Part shown: positions 19,983-28,658 of the stretch, in pieces | Layout: every line of letters starts with the position of its first letter | Numbering within the stretch: position 1 is the stretch's first letter | DNA from: Tardiphaga sp. | Lineage (GTDB): Bacteria; Pseudomonadota; Alphaproteobacteria; Rhizobiales; Xanthobacteraceae | Direction of reading: 5' to 3' | DNA: 38,153 nt | Assembly (NCBI RefSeq): GCF_028290495.1 | Contig: NZ_JAQGJT010000034.1 | Span: forward strand, 1-38,153 | The notes under the pieces: model-generated | Seen by the model: only the letters and a program-made list of their open reading frames with translations | Database searches by the model: none | Told to the model about the DNA's origin: nothing | Program-made: the position numbers and the translations under genes

Positions 19983-20831
19983 CTATTCCTGCGCTTCGCC
20001 GTAGCTGGCGCGGAAGGGGTGGCCGGGATAGACGCCGACGATCCTGAATTCCCGCGAGAAAAACTGCAGCTCTTCCAGCGCAAGGGCCAAGCTGCGGTCT
20101 TCGGGGTGGCCATCAACGTCGGCGTAAAACTGCGTGGCGGAGAAGTTGCCGTCGACCATGTAGCTTTCCAGCTTGGTCATGTTGACGCCGTTGGTGGCGA
20201 AGCCACCCAGCGCCTTGTACAGGGCAGCGGGCAGGTTGCGTACCCGGAACACGAACGAGGTGATCAGCGGACCGGAGTCCTGCGTGGCCCATTTGGGTTC
20301 GCGCGCCAGCACCACGAAGCGGGTGGCGTTGTGGGTCTCGTCCTCAACGTTTTCGGCCAGGATATCGAGGCCATAAATGTCTGCCGCCAGCCGGGAGGCC
20401 AGCGAGGCGCAGCTTTTGTCGCCGCGTTCGGCGACCGCGCGGGCGGAGCCGGCGGTATCGGCGGCCACGATCGGCCGGATGCCGAGCTTGCGGATGATCC
20501 GGCGGCACTGGCCGAGCGCGTGGACGTGGCTTTCGACCGTCTTGATGCCGTCGAGTGTGGCGCCGCGCGGCGCCATCAGCTGGTGGTGGATCGGCAGGAA
20601 CCACTCGCCGATGATGAACAGGCCGGAGGCTGGCAGCAGATGGTGGATGTCGGCGACGCGGCCGGCGATCGAATTCTCGATCGGGATCATGCCGAGGTCG
20701 GCTTCGCCCGACGAGATCGCCGCCAGCGCGTCCTCGAAGGTGGCGCAGGGCAGTGGCTCCGCATCGGGGAAAGCCTCGACGATGGCGATGTGCGAATTGG
20801 CGCCGGCTTCGCCCTGGAATGCTATTTTCAT
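19983..20831 (-). CDS. pheA: Prephenate dehydratase
   Basis: A 282-residue monofunctional prephenate dehydratase that converts prephenate to phenylpyruvate in phenylalanine synthesis. The dehydratase domain spans about 1-182: FQGEAGANSHIA near the N-terminus, MIPIENSIAGRV at 48-59 and the catalytic TRF at 170-172 (NATRFVVL). The ACT regulatory domain spans about 190-270 with LPAALYKALGGFATNGVNMTKLES, which suggests feedback control by phenylalanine. No chorismate mutase domain is fused. ATG 20831 is chosen; the frame is open to 21155 only by running out of register through kdsB. The gene lies 43 bases downstream of kdsB on the same strand and may share its transcript. Confidence 0.93.
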   Translation of the reverse strand: MKIAFQGEAGANSHIAIVEAFPDAEPLPCATFEDALAAISSGEADLGMIPIENSIAGRVADIHHLLPASGLFIIGEWFLPIHHQLMAPRGATLDGIKTVESHVHALGQCRRIIRKLGIRPIVAADTAGSARAVAERGDKSCASLASRLAADIYGLDILAENVEDETHNATRFVVLAREPKWATQDSGPLITSFVFRVRNLPAALYKALGGFATNGVNMTKLESYMVDGNFSATQFYADVDGHPEDRSLALALEELQFFSREFRIVGVYPGHPFRASYGEAQE

Positions 20832-20874
20832 GGTCGCAATCTTTTCGGTCGTGGTCTTTTTGTGGATCGGTCGC

Positions 20875-21615
20875 TCAGGCGTTTGAAAGGGTCTTCCGCG
20901 CCGCCTCGAGGTCGGCCGGCGTATCGACGCCGCCCGGCACGATGTCAACGACGGCGACGTCGATGCGCATCCCTGCCTCGAGCGCGCGCAATTGCTCCAG
21001 TTTCTCGCGCTGTTCGAGCGGCGAGGGCGCCAGCGCCACGTAGCGCTCCAGCGCCTTGCGACGATAGGCGTATATGCCGATGTGATGATAGCGCGGGCCG
21101 TCGCCCCAAGGCGCCGTGGCGCGGGTAAAATACAGTGCCCGCAGGTGCCGCTCATTGATAGGCGAGCCGATTACCTTCACCACGTTGGGATTGACGTGCT
21201 CTTCCTCTGTGCGGATTTCCGCCGCCAGCGTGGCGATGTCGACCGCGGCATCGGCCAGCGGCGCCACCACGGCGCGAATGTCGTCCGGGGAGATGGTGGG
21301 CAGGTCGCCCTGCAGGTTGATGATCGTATCGATCCAGCCGTCCGGATCGAGCAAGTTCAGCGCCTCGAAGATGCGATCGGAACCGGACGGATGGTCGGGC
21401 GAGGTCATCACCGCCTCGCCGCCGCAGGCGCGCACGGCGTCGGCAATCTCCTGCGTGTCGGTGGCGACCGCGACCCTGCCAATGCCGGCTTCTTCGGCAC
21501 GGCGCAGCACATGGACGATCATCGGCAGGCCGGCGATGTCGAGCAAGGGCTTGCCGGGCAGGCGGGTCGCCGCCATCCGGGCGGGGATCAGAACAAGGGT
21601 GCGGGTCTCGGTCAT
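20875..21615 (-). CDS. kdsB: 3-deoxy-manno-octulosonate cytidylyltransferase (CMP-Kdo synthetase)
   Basis: A 246-residue cytoplasmic nucleotidyltransferase that activates Kdo with CTP for transfer onto lipid A. The N-terminal nucleotide-binding [15 protein letters not shown] is at about 10-24; later come [33 protein letters not shown] with the metal-binding aspartate, and [15 protein letters not shown]. Length is normal for KdsB. It shares a direction with pheA, 43 bases downstream, and is divergent from cycM. A good promoter lies about 70 bases upstream. Confidence 0.93.
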   Translation of the reverse strand: MTETRTLVLIPARMAATRLPGKPLLDIAGLPMIVHVLRRAEEAGIGRVAVATDTQEIADAVRACGGEAVMTSPDHPSGSDRIFEALNLLDPDGWIDTIINLQGDLPTISPDDIRAVVAPLADAAVDIATLAAEIRTEEEHVNPNVVKVIGSPINERHLRALYFTRATAPWGDGPRYHHIGIYAYRRKALERYVALAPSPLEQREKLEQLRALEAGMRIDVAVVDIVPGGVDTPADLEAARKTLSNA

Positions 21616-21682
21616 GGCTACGCGGTCTGGACCCAGCTGAAATGCTCAGAAAATGGCGGGAATGGGGTGGATCGTTGCCGCG

Positions 21683-21711
21683 TTTATACGGGTTGCCAGA
21701 GCGTGGGCAAA
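21683..21711 (-). promoter_or_regulatory. Predicted kdsB promoter
   Basis: On the minus strand TTTGCC (complement of 21706-21711) and TATAAA (complement of 21683-21688) are separated by exactly 17 bases, pointing at kdsB 67 bases downstream. I found no comparably good box for the divergent cycM in the 202-bp gap. Confidence 0.4.
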
Positions 21712-21817
21712 CCGTTATCTCAATTTCGCTGCTATTGCAGTCGCGAACGCTCGATTCTAAACCAACGCGGCCGATCAACGGCCCACCAATGCCTTCCGGC
21801 GCGGAGCCTGACCGACT

Positions 21818-22366
21818 ATGGACTCCTTTGAACTCAATAAGATCATGGGCGCCGTTCTCGGCACCTGCCTGCTGTTGATGGCAATGAGCATCACCGCGGA
21901 TGCGGTATTCTCCCCCAAGCACATGGCCAAGCCCGGCTACGACATCGCGATCAAGGAAGAGGCGGCCGGCGGCGCCAAGGCAGCCGCAGCGCCCTCCGAA
22001 CCGATCGAGAAGTTGCTGCAGACCGCCTCGGTCGAAAAGGGCATGGGCGCGGCCAAGAAGTGCGCCGCCTGCCACACCTTCGAGAAGGGCGGCCCCAACC
22101 GCGTCGGCCCGAACCTGTTCGGTACCGTCAACGAGAAGGTCGGCTCCGGCAAGGGCGGCTTCAACTTCTCCGCGGCCATGAAGGCCAAGGGCGGCGAATG
22201 GACATTCGACGCGCTGAACAAGTTCATCGCCAATCCCAAGGGCGCCGTTCCCGGCACCGCGATGGGCTTTGCCGGCATCCAGAAGGATGGCGAACGCGCC
22301 GACGTGATCGCCTATCTGGCGTCCTTGGCCGATACCCCGGTGCCGCTGCCCACCGCCGCCAAATAA
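21818..22366 (+). CDS. cycM: Membrane-anchored c-type cytochrome (CycM type)
   Basis: A 182-residue class I cytochrome c. An uncleaved N-terminal anchor (IMGAVLGTCLLLMAMSI, about 9-25) is followed by an alanine-rich linker (about 45-65) and a haem domain with CAACH (Cys82, Cys85, His86) and the axial Met149 in GTAMGF; PNLFG is the conserved core motif. The domain faces the periplasm. In Bradyrhizobium CycM carries electrons between the bc1 complex and the aa3-type oxidase; architecture and length match. GGAG lies about 11 bases upstream of the start. The gene is monocistronic, with its own terminator, and divergent from kdsB. Confidence 0.9.
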   Translation: MDSFELNKIMGAVLGTCLLLMAMSITADAVFSPKHMAKPGYDIAIKEEAAGGAKAAAAPSEPIEKLLQTASVEKGMGAAKKCAACHTFEKGGPNRVGPNLFGTVNEKVGSGKGGFNFSAAMKAKGGEWTFDALNKFIANPKGAVPGTAMGFAGIQKDGERADVIAYLASLADTPVPLPTAAK

Positions 22367-22425
22367 CGGCTGACAGGTAACGGCCGCCAAATAGCGGTTG
22401 CGACGGTCCCGCGCATCCATTGAAC

Positions 22426-22460
22426 AAACGGCCAGGCTCAGCCTGGCCGTTTTCGTTTCC
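22426..22460 (+). terminator. Rho-independent terminator of cycM
   Basis: AAACGGCCAGGC (22426-22437), loop TCA, then the exact inverse GCCTGGCCGTTT (22441-22452) followed by TCGTTTCC. The 12-bp GC-rich stem with three-base loop and T-rich end lies 60 bases after the cycM stop. Confidence 0.85.
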
Positions 22461-22513
22461 GTATTACCAAAGCTTAAGCGGGACGTTTGGCCGCAACGGG
22501 CTAAAGGGGTGGG

Positions 22514-24493
22514 GTGGTATCCTCAGGGAAACCCGGCATAATCGGTCGAATCCTCGCCTTATATGGCGGCTCTACTCGACGCTTCGGATCACAGGAATTC
22601 AGCATCTTGGCCATTGCCTTCTCCCGACGACGTCTTCTGCAAACCAGCGCCTTTGCGGCGCTCGCCCCCGTACTCGGTGCGGCCCCGGTTTTCTCGCAAT
22701 CCACTTCATCCGACAAGGAATGGCGCCACGGCCTTTCGCTGTTCGGCGACGTCAAATATCCCGCCGGTTTTGCCCGCTTCGATTACGTCAACCCGGAAGC
22801 CCCGAAGGGCGGCGTGGTGCGCCAGATCGCGATCGGCACCTTCGACAATTTCAACATCGCGGTGTCCGGCGTGAAAGGGAATATCGCCGGCGCCGTCGGT
22901 CTGATCTACGAGACGCTGACCACCGCCTCGCTCGACGAGGTTTCCACCGAATACGGCCTGCTCGCCGAATCCGTCAGTCATCCCGCCGATTTTTCTTCGG
23001 TCACCTATCGCCTGCGCGCACAGGCAAAGTGGCACGACGGCAAGCCGGTGACGCCGGAAGACGTGATTTTTTCACTGGAAGCCTTCAAGAAGCATCACCC
23101 GCAATACTCCGCCTATTATCGCCATGTCACCAAGGCCGAGAAGCAGGGCGAGCGCGACGTCAAGTTCACCTTCGACGCACCCGGCAACCGCGAACTGCCG
23201 CAGATCGTCGGCCAACTCCTGGTGCTGCCGAAGCACTGGTGGGAGGGCACGAATGCCGCTGGCGTCAAGCGCGACATCTCCACCACCACGCAGGAGCCAC
23301 CGCTCGGCAGCGCCGCCTACAAGATTAAGGAATTCGTCGCCGGCCGCTCGATCGTGGTCGAGCGCGTGAAGGATTACTGGGGCCGCGACCTCAACGTGAA
23401 TGTCGGCCGCAATAACTTCGATGAGTTGCGCTACGAGTATTTCCGCGACGGTACCGTGGCGCTGGAAGCCTTCAAGGGCGACCAGGTCGACTGGCGCACC
23501 GAAAACAGCGCCAAGAACTGGGCCACTGCCTATGACTTCCCGGCGGTTGCCGAGAAGCGCGTCATGCTGGAGGAGTTCGACAATAGGTCGTCCGGCATCA
23601 TGCAGGGCTTTGCGATGAACATCCGCCGCGACAAGTTTAAGGATCCGCGCGTGCGCCGCGCGCTGAACTACGCGTTCGATTTCGAGGAGATGAACAAGCA
23701 GATTTTCTTCGGCCAGTACTTCCGTATCTCCAGCTATTTCTATGGCACCAAACTGGCGTCCTCCGGCCTGCCGGAAGGCAAGGAGCTGGAAATCCTGGAG
23801 ACCGTGCGCGCAGACGTTCCGCCGGAAGTTTTCACCAAGCCTTATACCAATCCGGTCGGCGGCAATGCCGAGTCCGTGCGCGAAAACCTACGCGAAGCGC
23901 TAAAACTGCTGAAGGAAGCCGGCTACGAGGTGCGCGAGCGCAGGCTCGTTAACGCCAAGACCGGCGCGCCGTTCGAGCTCGAACTGCTTGGCGAGGATCC
24001 GTCCTTCGAGCGCGTGATGCTGTTCTTCAAGCCGTCGCTGGAGCGGCTCGGCATCAACGTGTCGGTGCGCACCATCGACCCCACGCAATACGAGAATCGG
24101 CTGCGCAGCTGGGATTTCGACATCGTGGTGTCGTCGTGGCCGGAGTCGCTGTCGCCCGGCAACGAGCAACGCGAATATTGGGGCTCGCAGGCCGCCGACA
24201 TGACCGGCTCCAAGAACGTCGTCGGCATCAAGAACCCGGCGATCGACAAATTGATCGACCGCGTCGTCTTCACCAGGGACCGCGACGATCTCGTCGCCGC
24301 CACCAAGGCGCTCGACCGCGTGTTGCTATGGAATCATTTCGTGGTGCCGCAGTGGAGTTATCCGAAAGTGCGCACCGCGCGCTGGGACCGCTTTAGCCGG
24401 CCGTCGAAGATGCCGGAATACGGCCAGTCCGGTTTCCCCGCGATCTGGTGGTTTGACGCCGAGCGCGCCGCGAAGATCGGCAAGCGGTCTTGA
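22514..24493 (+). CDS. yejA: Yej-type ABC transporter periplasmic binding protein 1
   Basis: A large extracellular solute-binding protein (family 5, oligopeptide type) of up to 659 residues. A twin-arginine signal (SRRRLLQTSAFAALAPVLG) precedes the mature part, which opens WRHGLSLFGDVKYPAGF and has the family segments APKGGVVRQI, YRLRAQAKWHDGKPVTPEDVIFSLEAF and DPRVRRALNYAFDFE. It captures peptides and hands them to YejBEF. The start is uncertain: GTG 22514 has an AAGGGG stretch upstream, while TTG 22607 would give a more typical short Tat n-region (MAIAFSRRR) with AGGA upstream. The next gene is a paralogue with the same opening pattern, and its TTG start overlaps this stop (TTGA). Confidence 0.87.
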   Translation: MVSSGKPGIIGRILALYGGSTRRFGSQEFSILAIAFSRRRLLQTSAFAALAPVLGAAPVFSQSTSSDKEWRHGLSLFGDVKYPAGFARFDYVNPEAPKGGVVRQIAIGTFDNFNIAVSGVKGNIAGAVGLIYETLTTASLDEVSTEYGLLAESVSHPADFSSVTYRLRAQAKWHDGKPVTPEDVIFSLEAFKKHHPQYSAYYRHVTKAEKQGERDVKFTFDAPGNRELPQIVGQLLVLPKHWWEGTNAAGVKRDISTTTQEPPLGSAAYKIKEFVAGRSIVVERVKDYWGRDLNVNVGRNNFDELRYEYFRDGTVALEAFKGDQVDWRTENSAKNWATAYDFPAVAEKRVMLEEFDNRSSGIMQGFAMNIRRDKFKDPRVRRALNYAFDFEEMNKQIFFGQYFRISSYFYGTKLASSGLPEGKELEILETVRADVPPEVFTKPYTNPVGGNAESVRENLREALKLLKEAGYEVRERRLVNAKTGAPFELELLGEDPSFERVMLFFKPSLERLGINVSVRTIDPTQYENRLRSWDFDIVVSSWPESLSPGNEQREYWGSQAADMTGSKNVVGIKNPAIDKLIDRVVFTRDRDDLVAATKALDRVLLWNHFVVPQWSYPKVRTARWDRFSRPSKMPEYGQSGFPAIWWFDAERAAKIGKRS

Positions 24494-26361
24494 GCGATAT
24501 CCGGCCAAAATTTCACGTGAACCGCCGGCATGTGCTCGGCATCGGACTTGGCGCTGCCGCAGCGCTAGGTTTTTCGCCCGTGCGGGCGGAAGGCGAGACG
24601 TCGGCGCATGGCATCTCGGCATTCGGCGATCTGAAATATCCCGTGGATTTTCCGAATTTCGATTATGTGAACGTGACAGCGCCGAAGGGCGGCGTGTTTT
24701 CAACGGTGCCGTCGAGCCGTTCGTTCAACCAGTCGTTCCAGACTTTCAATTCGCTCAACGCCTACATCCTCAAGGGTGACGGCGCGCAGGGCATGGGCAT
24801 GACGTTCGCGCCACTGATGGTGCGCGCCGGCGATGAGCCGGATGCGATGTATGGGCTGGTCGCAAAGTCGGTGCAGATTTCCGGGGACGGTCTGACCTAT
24901 CGTTTCACGCTGCGCCCGGAGGCGCGCTTCCACGACGGCAGCAAGCTCACCGCGCGTGACGCCGCGTTCTCGTTGACCGCGCTGAAGACCAAGGGTCATC
25001 CGCTGATCACCCAGCAGATGCGCGATATGGTGAAGGCCGAGGCGGCGGGCGATACGACGCTGGTGGTGACCTTTGCTGAAAAACGCGGGCGCGACGTGCC
25101 GCTGTTCGTCGCGGGCATGCCGATTTTCTCGCAGGCCTATTACACCGCGCGCCCGTTCGATGAATCGTCGCAGGAGCCGCCGCTTGGCAGCGGGCCCTAC
25201 AAGGTTGGCCGTTTCGAGGTCGGACGCTACATCGAACTCGATCGCGTCAAGGACTGGTGGGGCGCCGACTTGCCGGTTAGCCGCGGCAGCAACAATTTCG
25301 ATGCGGTGCGGTTCGATTTTTATCGTGATCGCGACGTTGCTTTCGAAGGCTTCACGGGCCGCAATTATCTCTATCGCGAAGAGTTCACCTCGCGGATCTG
25401 GAACACGCGTTACGATTTTCCGGCGATCAAGGATGGCCGCGTCAAGCAGGAGATGCTGCCGGACGATACGCCGTCCGGCGCGCAGGGCTGGTTCCTCAAC
25501 ACCCGACGCGACAAGTTCAAGGACCCTCGCGTCCGCGAAGCGCTTGGCAACGCGTTCGATTTCGAATGGACCAACAAGACCATCATGTACGGCGCCTACG
25601 TGCGCACCGTATCGCCATTCCAGAATTCCGACATGATGGCCACGGGTGCTCCGTCGCCGGAAGAACTCGCTTATCTTGAGCCGTTCCGCGGCAAGGTGCC
25701 GGCCGAAGTGTTCGGTAATCCCTACGTGCCGCCGACCTCTGATGGATCCGGGCAGGATCGTACGCTGCTGCGCAAAGCGGTGCAGTTGCTGAATGACGCC
25801 GGTTGCGTGATGAAGGACGGCAAGCGCATGACGGCGCAGGGTGAGCCGTTCAAGGTAGAATTTCTGCTAGATGAGCCGGCATTCCAGGCGCATCACATGC
25901 CCTATATCAAAAATCTCGGCACCCTTGGTATCGAGGCGATGTTGCGGCTGGTCGATCCCGTCCAGTTCCGAGCGCGACGCGACGATTTCGATTTCGATTT
26001 TTGCATCGAGCGTTTCAGCTTCTCCACCGTGCCGGGAGACTCCTTGCGCTCGTTCTTCTCGGTGCAGTCAGCGACCACCAGGGGCTCCAACAATCTCGCC
26101 GGGATTTCCGATCCGGTCGTCGATACGCTGATGAACGAGGTCATCGCCGCCGACACCCGGCCGAAGCTGGTGTTCGCGGCCCGTGCGCTCGACCGCGTGA
26201 TCCGCGCCGGCCGCTACTGGGTGCCGCAATGGTACGCCAATTCGCACCGGCTGGCCTATTGGGATGTATTCGGCCATCCCGCCAACCTTCCAAAATATGT
26301 CGGCGTCGGTGCCCCCGATCTGTGGTGGGCCTCAAAGCCCTCTACCGAACAGGCGAAATAG
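24490..26361 (+). CDS. Yej-type ABC transporter periplasmic binding protein 2
   Basis: A 623-residue paralogue of the preceding binding protein. The N-terminal NRRHVLGIGLGAAAALGF is a Tat-like signal ending near RAEGE; the mature protein opens HGISAFGDLKYPVDFPNFDYVN, closely following its neighbour, and repeats the pattern APKGGVFSTV, YRFTLRPEARFHDGSKL, DPRVREALGNAFDFEWTN. The start is TTG 24490, overlapping the previous stop, so translation is probably coupled. Two different binding proteins feeding one permease usually widen the ligand range. In Agrobacterium a YejBEF importer works with a YejA-like protein called YepA in murein-peptide uptake; which of the two genes here corresponds to it cannot be told by eye. 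Confidence 0.87.
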   Translation: MSDIRPKFHVNRRHVLGIGLGAAAALGFSPVRAEGETSAHGISAFGDLKYPVDFPNFDYVNVTAPKGGVFSTVPSSRSFNQSFQTFNSLNAYILKGDGAQGMGMTFAPLMVRAGDEPDAMYGLVAKSVQISGDGLTYRFTLRPEARFHDGSKLTARDAAFSLTALKTKGHPLITQQMRDMVKAEAAGDTTLVVTFAEKRGRDVPLFVAGMPIFSQAYYTARPFDESSQEPPLGSGPYKVGRFEVGRYIELDRVKDWWGADLPVSRGSNNFDAVRFDFYRDRDVAFEGFTGRNYLYREEFTSRIWNTRYDFPAIKDGRVKQEMLPDDTPSGAQGWFLNTRRDKFKDPRVREALGNAFDFEWTNKTIMYGAYVRTVSPFQNSDMMATGAPSPEELAYLEPFRGKVPAEVFGNPYVPPTSDGSGQDRTLLRKAVQLLNDAGCVMKDGKRMTAQGEPFKVEFLLDEPAFQAHHMPYIKNLGTLGIEAMLRLVDPVQFRARRDDFDFDFCIERFSFSTVPGDSLRSFFSVQSATTRGSNNLAGISDPVVDTLMNEVIAADTRPKLVFAARALDRVIRAGRYWVPQWYANSHRLAYWDVFGHPANLPKYVGVGAPDLWWASKPSTEQAK

Positions 26362-26364
26362 AAC

Positions 26365-27471
26365 ATGACCGCCTATATCGCCCGTCGCATTCTGCTGATG
26401 TTTCCCACCCTGCTGGGTATCCTGTTCGTCTCCTTCGTCGTGGTGCAGTTCGCGCCCGGCGGCCCCGTCGAGCGGGTGATTGCGCAGCTCTCGGGCGCTG
26501 ACACCGGCGCGTCGCGGGTGTCCGGCTCCTCCGGCGGGGATTTCGGCAACCGCGGGCAGGCCGGCGCCTCCGGCGACGCCGTGAATTCAAAATATCGCGG
26601 CGCGCAGGGGCTGGATCCGGATTTTGTCAAAAGCCTGGAAAAGCAGTTCGGCTTCGACAAGCCCGCGCCCGAGCGCTTCGCGCTGATGCTGTGGAATTTC
26701 GCCCGCTTCGATTTCGGCAAGAGCTATTTCCGCGATACCAGCGTGCTGCAACTGATCAAGGAGAAGCTGCCGGTCTCGATGTCGCTCGGCATCTGGATGA
26801 TGCTGCTGACCTATCTGATTTCGATTCCGCTGGGGATACGCAAGGCGGTGAAGGACGGCTCCCGCTTCGACACCTGGACCTCGGCGGTGATCATTGTCGG
26901 TTTCGCGATTCCCGGCTTCCTGTTCGCGATCCTGCTGATCATCCTGTTTTCCGGCGGCTCGTTCTGGAGCATCTTCCCGTTGCGCGGGCTGACCTCGGAC
27001 GGCTGGGACCAGTTCCCGTGGTACTGGAAGATCATCGACTATTTCTGGCACATGACATTGCCGCTGATCTCGATGGTGCTCGGCGCCTTCGCCACCATGA
27101 CCCTGCTGACCAAGAACTCGTTCCTTGACGAAATCCGCAAGCAATACGTCATGACCGCGCGCGCCAAGGGCTGCAACGAGCGCCAGGTGCTGTACAATCA
27201 CATCTTCCGCAACGCCATGCTGATCGTCATCGCCGGCTTTCCCGGCGCCTTCATCCACGCCTTCTTCTCCGGCTCGTTGTTGATCGAAACCATCTTCTCG
27301 CTCGATGGCCTCGGCCTGCTCGGCTTCGAAAGCGTGCTGAACCGAGATTATCCCGTGGTGTTCGGCACGCTGTTCATCTTCTCGCTGGTCGGCCTGGTGG
27401 TGAACCTGCTGTCCGATCTGGCCTATATGTGGATCGATCCACGGATCGACTTCGAGGCGCGGGAAGTCTGA
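26365..27471 (+). CDS. yejB: Peptide ABC transporter permease (YejB type)
   Basis: A 368-residue DppB/OppB-family inner-membrane permease. It opens MTAYIARRILLMFPTLLGILFVSFVVVQFAPGG, the standard first helix, followed by a YejB-like extended periplasmic loop (about 35-85) rich in Gly and Ser. Later helices carry the ATPase-coupling loop TARAKGCNERQVLYNHIFRNAM, and the protein ends with LSDLAYMWIDPRIDF. The start ATG is 3 bases after the preceding stop and its own stop overlaps yejE by one base (TGATG). Confidence 0.92.
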   Translation: MTAYIARRILLMFPTLLGILFVSFVVVQFAPGGPVERVIAQLSGADTGASRVSGSSGGDFGNRGQAGASGDAVNSKYRGAQGLDPDFVKSLEKQFGFDKPAPERFALMLWNFARFDFGKSYFRDTSVLQLIKEKLPVSMSLGIWMMLLTYLISIPLGIRKAVKDGSRFDTWTSAVIIVGFAIPGFLFAILLIILFSGGSFWSIFPLRGLTSDGWDQFPWYWKIIDYFWHMTLPLISMVLGAFATMTLLTKNSFLDEIRKQYVMTARAKGCNERQVLYNHIFRNAMLIVIAGFPGAFIHAFFSGSLLIETIFSLDGLGLLGFESVLNRDYPVVFGTLFIFSLVGLVVNLLSDLAYMWIDPRIDFEAREV

Positions 27472-28649
27472 TGACCATCACCGCACCCGTGCCCGTCGAA
27501 ACCACCACGCAGACGCCGCTTGGCGAGGCCGTGCCGCCGTCGCGCCGCCCGCTCGGCATCTCGCCGCTGAACCAGCGCCGCTGGCAGAACTTTAAATCCA
27601 ACCGTCGCGGCTACTGGTCGCTGTGGCTGTTCCTGATCCTGTTCTTCGTCTCGCTGTTCGCCGAGGTGATCGCCAACGACCGGCCGTTCTTCATCAAGTT
27701 CGATGGCAAGGCGTATTTCCCGGCCTTCGTCAGCTATTCCGAAACCACCTTCGGCGGTGATTTCGAGACTGCTGCCGACTATCGCGATCCCTATCTGCAA
27801 AAACTGATCGCCGAGAAGAACGGTTTTATCGTCTGGCCGCTGATCCGCTATTCCTACGACACCCACAATCTCGATCTGCCGACGCCGGCGCCCTCGAAGC
27901 CGACCTGGATGCTGACCGAGGCGCAGTGCAAGCCCGTGGTCGAGAAGAAGGGGCTGAAGAGCTGCCGCGATCTCGAATATAACTGGCTCGGTACCGATGA
28001 TCAGGGGCGCGATGTCGTCGCGCGGCTGATCTACGGCTTTCGTATCTCGGTGCTGTTCGGTCTCGCACTGACCATCGTCTCGTCGGTCGTCGGTATCGCC
28101 GCCGGCGGCGTGCAGGGCTATTTCGGCGGCTGGGTCGATCTCGTCTTTCAACGCTTCATCGAGGTGTGGAGCGCAATCCCGTCGCTGTATTTGCTGTTGA
28201 TACTGTCCTCGGTGCTGGTGCCCGGTTTCTTTGTGCTGCTGGGAATCCTGCTGCTGTTCTCATGGGTGTCGCTGGTCGGCCTGGTGCGCGCCGAATTCCT
28301 GCGCGGCCGCAACTTCGAATACATCATGGCCGCGCGCGCACTTGGCGTCTCCAACGCCAAGATCATGATCCGGCATCTGCTGCCGAACGCGATGGTGGCG
28401 ACCATGACATTCCTGCCGTTTATCGTGTCGTCCTCGGTGATGACGCTGACCGCTCTGGACTTCCTCGGCTTCGGCCTGCCGCCTGGCTCCCCTTCGCTCG
28501 GCGAGTTGCTGTCACAGGGCAAGGCCAACGTGCAGGCACCGTGGCTCGGCTTCACCGGCTTCTTCGCGGTGGCCATCATGCTGTCACTCTTGATTTTTAT
28601 TGGCGAAGGCGTCCGCGACGCCTTCGACCCGCGCAAGACGTTTCGGTAG
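27471..28649 (+). CDS. yejE: Peptide ABC transporter permease (YejE type)
   Basis: A 392-residue DppC/OppC-family permease. It has a proline-rich cytoplasmic N-terminus (about 1-40, including SPLNQRRWQNFKSNRRGYWSL in the usual place), a first helix near 45-62, and a long periplasmic insertion (about 65-175) characteristic of YejE. The membrane core follows with LGTDDQGRDVVARLIYGFRIS and the coupling loop MAARALGVSNAKIMIRHLLPNAM. ATG 27471 is chosen because it overlaps the yejB stop; an upstream in-frame ATG at 27429 lies inside yejB. It pairs with YejB to form the channel. Confidence 0.92.
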   Translation: MTITAPVPVETTTQTPLGEAVPPSRRPLGISPLNQRRWQNFKSNRRGYWSLWLFLILFFVSLFAEVIANDRPFFIKFDGKAYFPAFVSYSETTFGGDFETAADYRDPYLQKLIAEKNGFIVWPLIRYSYDTHNLDLPTPAPSKPTWMLTEAQCKPVVEKKGLKSCRDLEYNWLGTDDQGRDVVARLIYGFRISVLFGLALTIVSSVVGIAAGGVQGYFGGWVDLVFQRFIEVWSAIPSLYLLLILSSVLVPGFFVLLGILLLFSWVSLVGLVRAEFLRGRNFEYIMAARALGVSNAKIMIRHLLPNAMVATMTFLPFIVSSSVMTLTALDFLGFGLPPGSPSLGELLSQGKANVQAPWLGFTGFFAVAIMLSLLIFIGEGVRDAFDPRKTFR

Positions 28650-28658
28650 GACAAGAGC

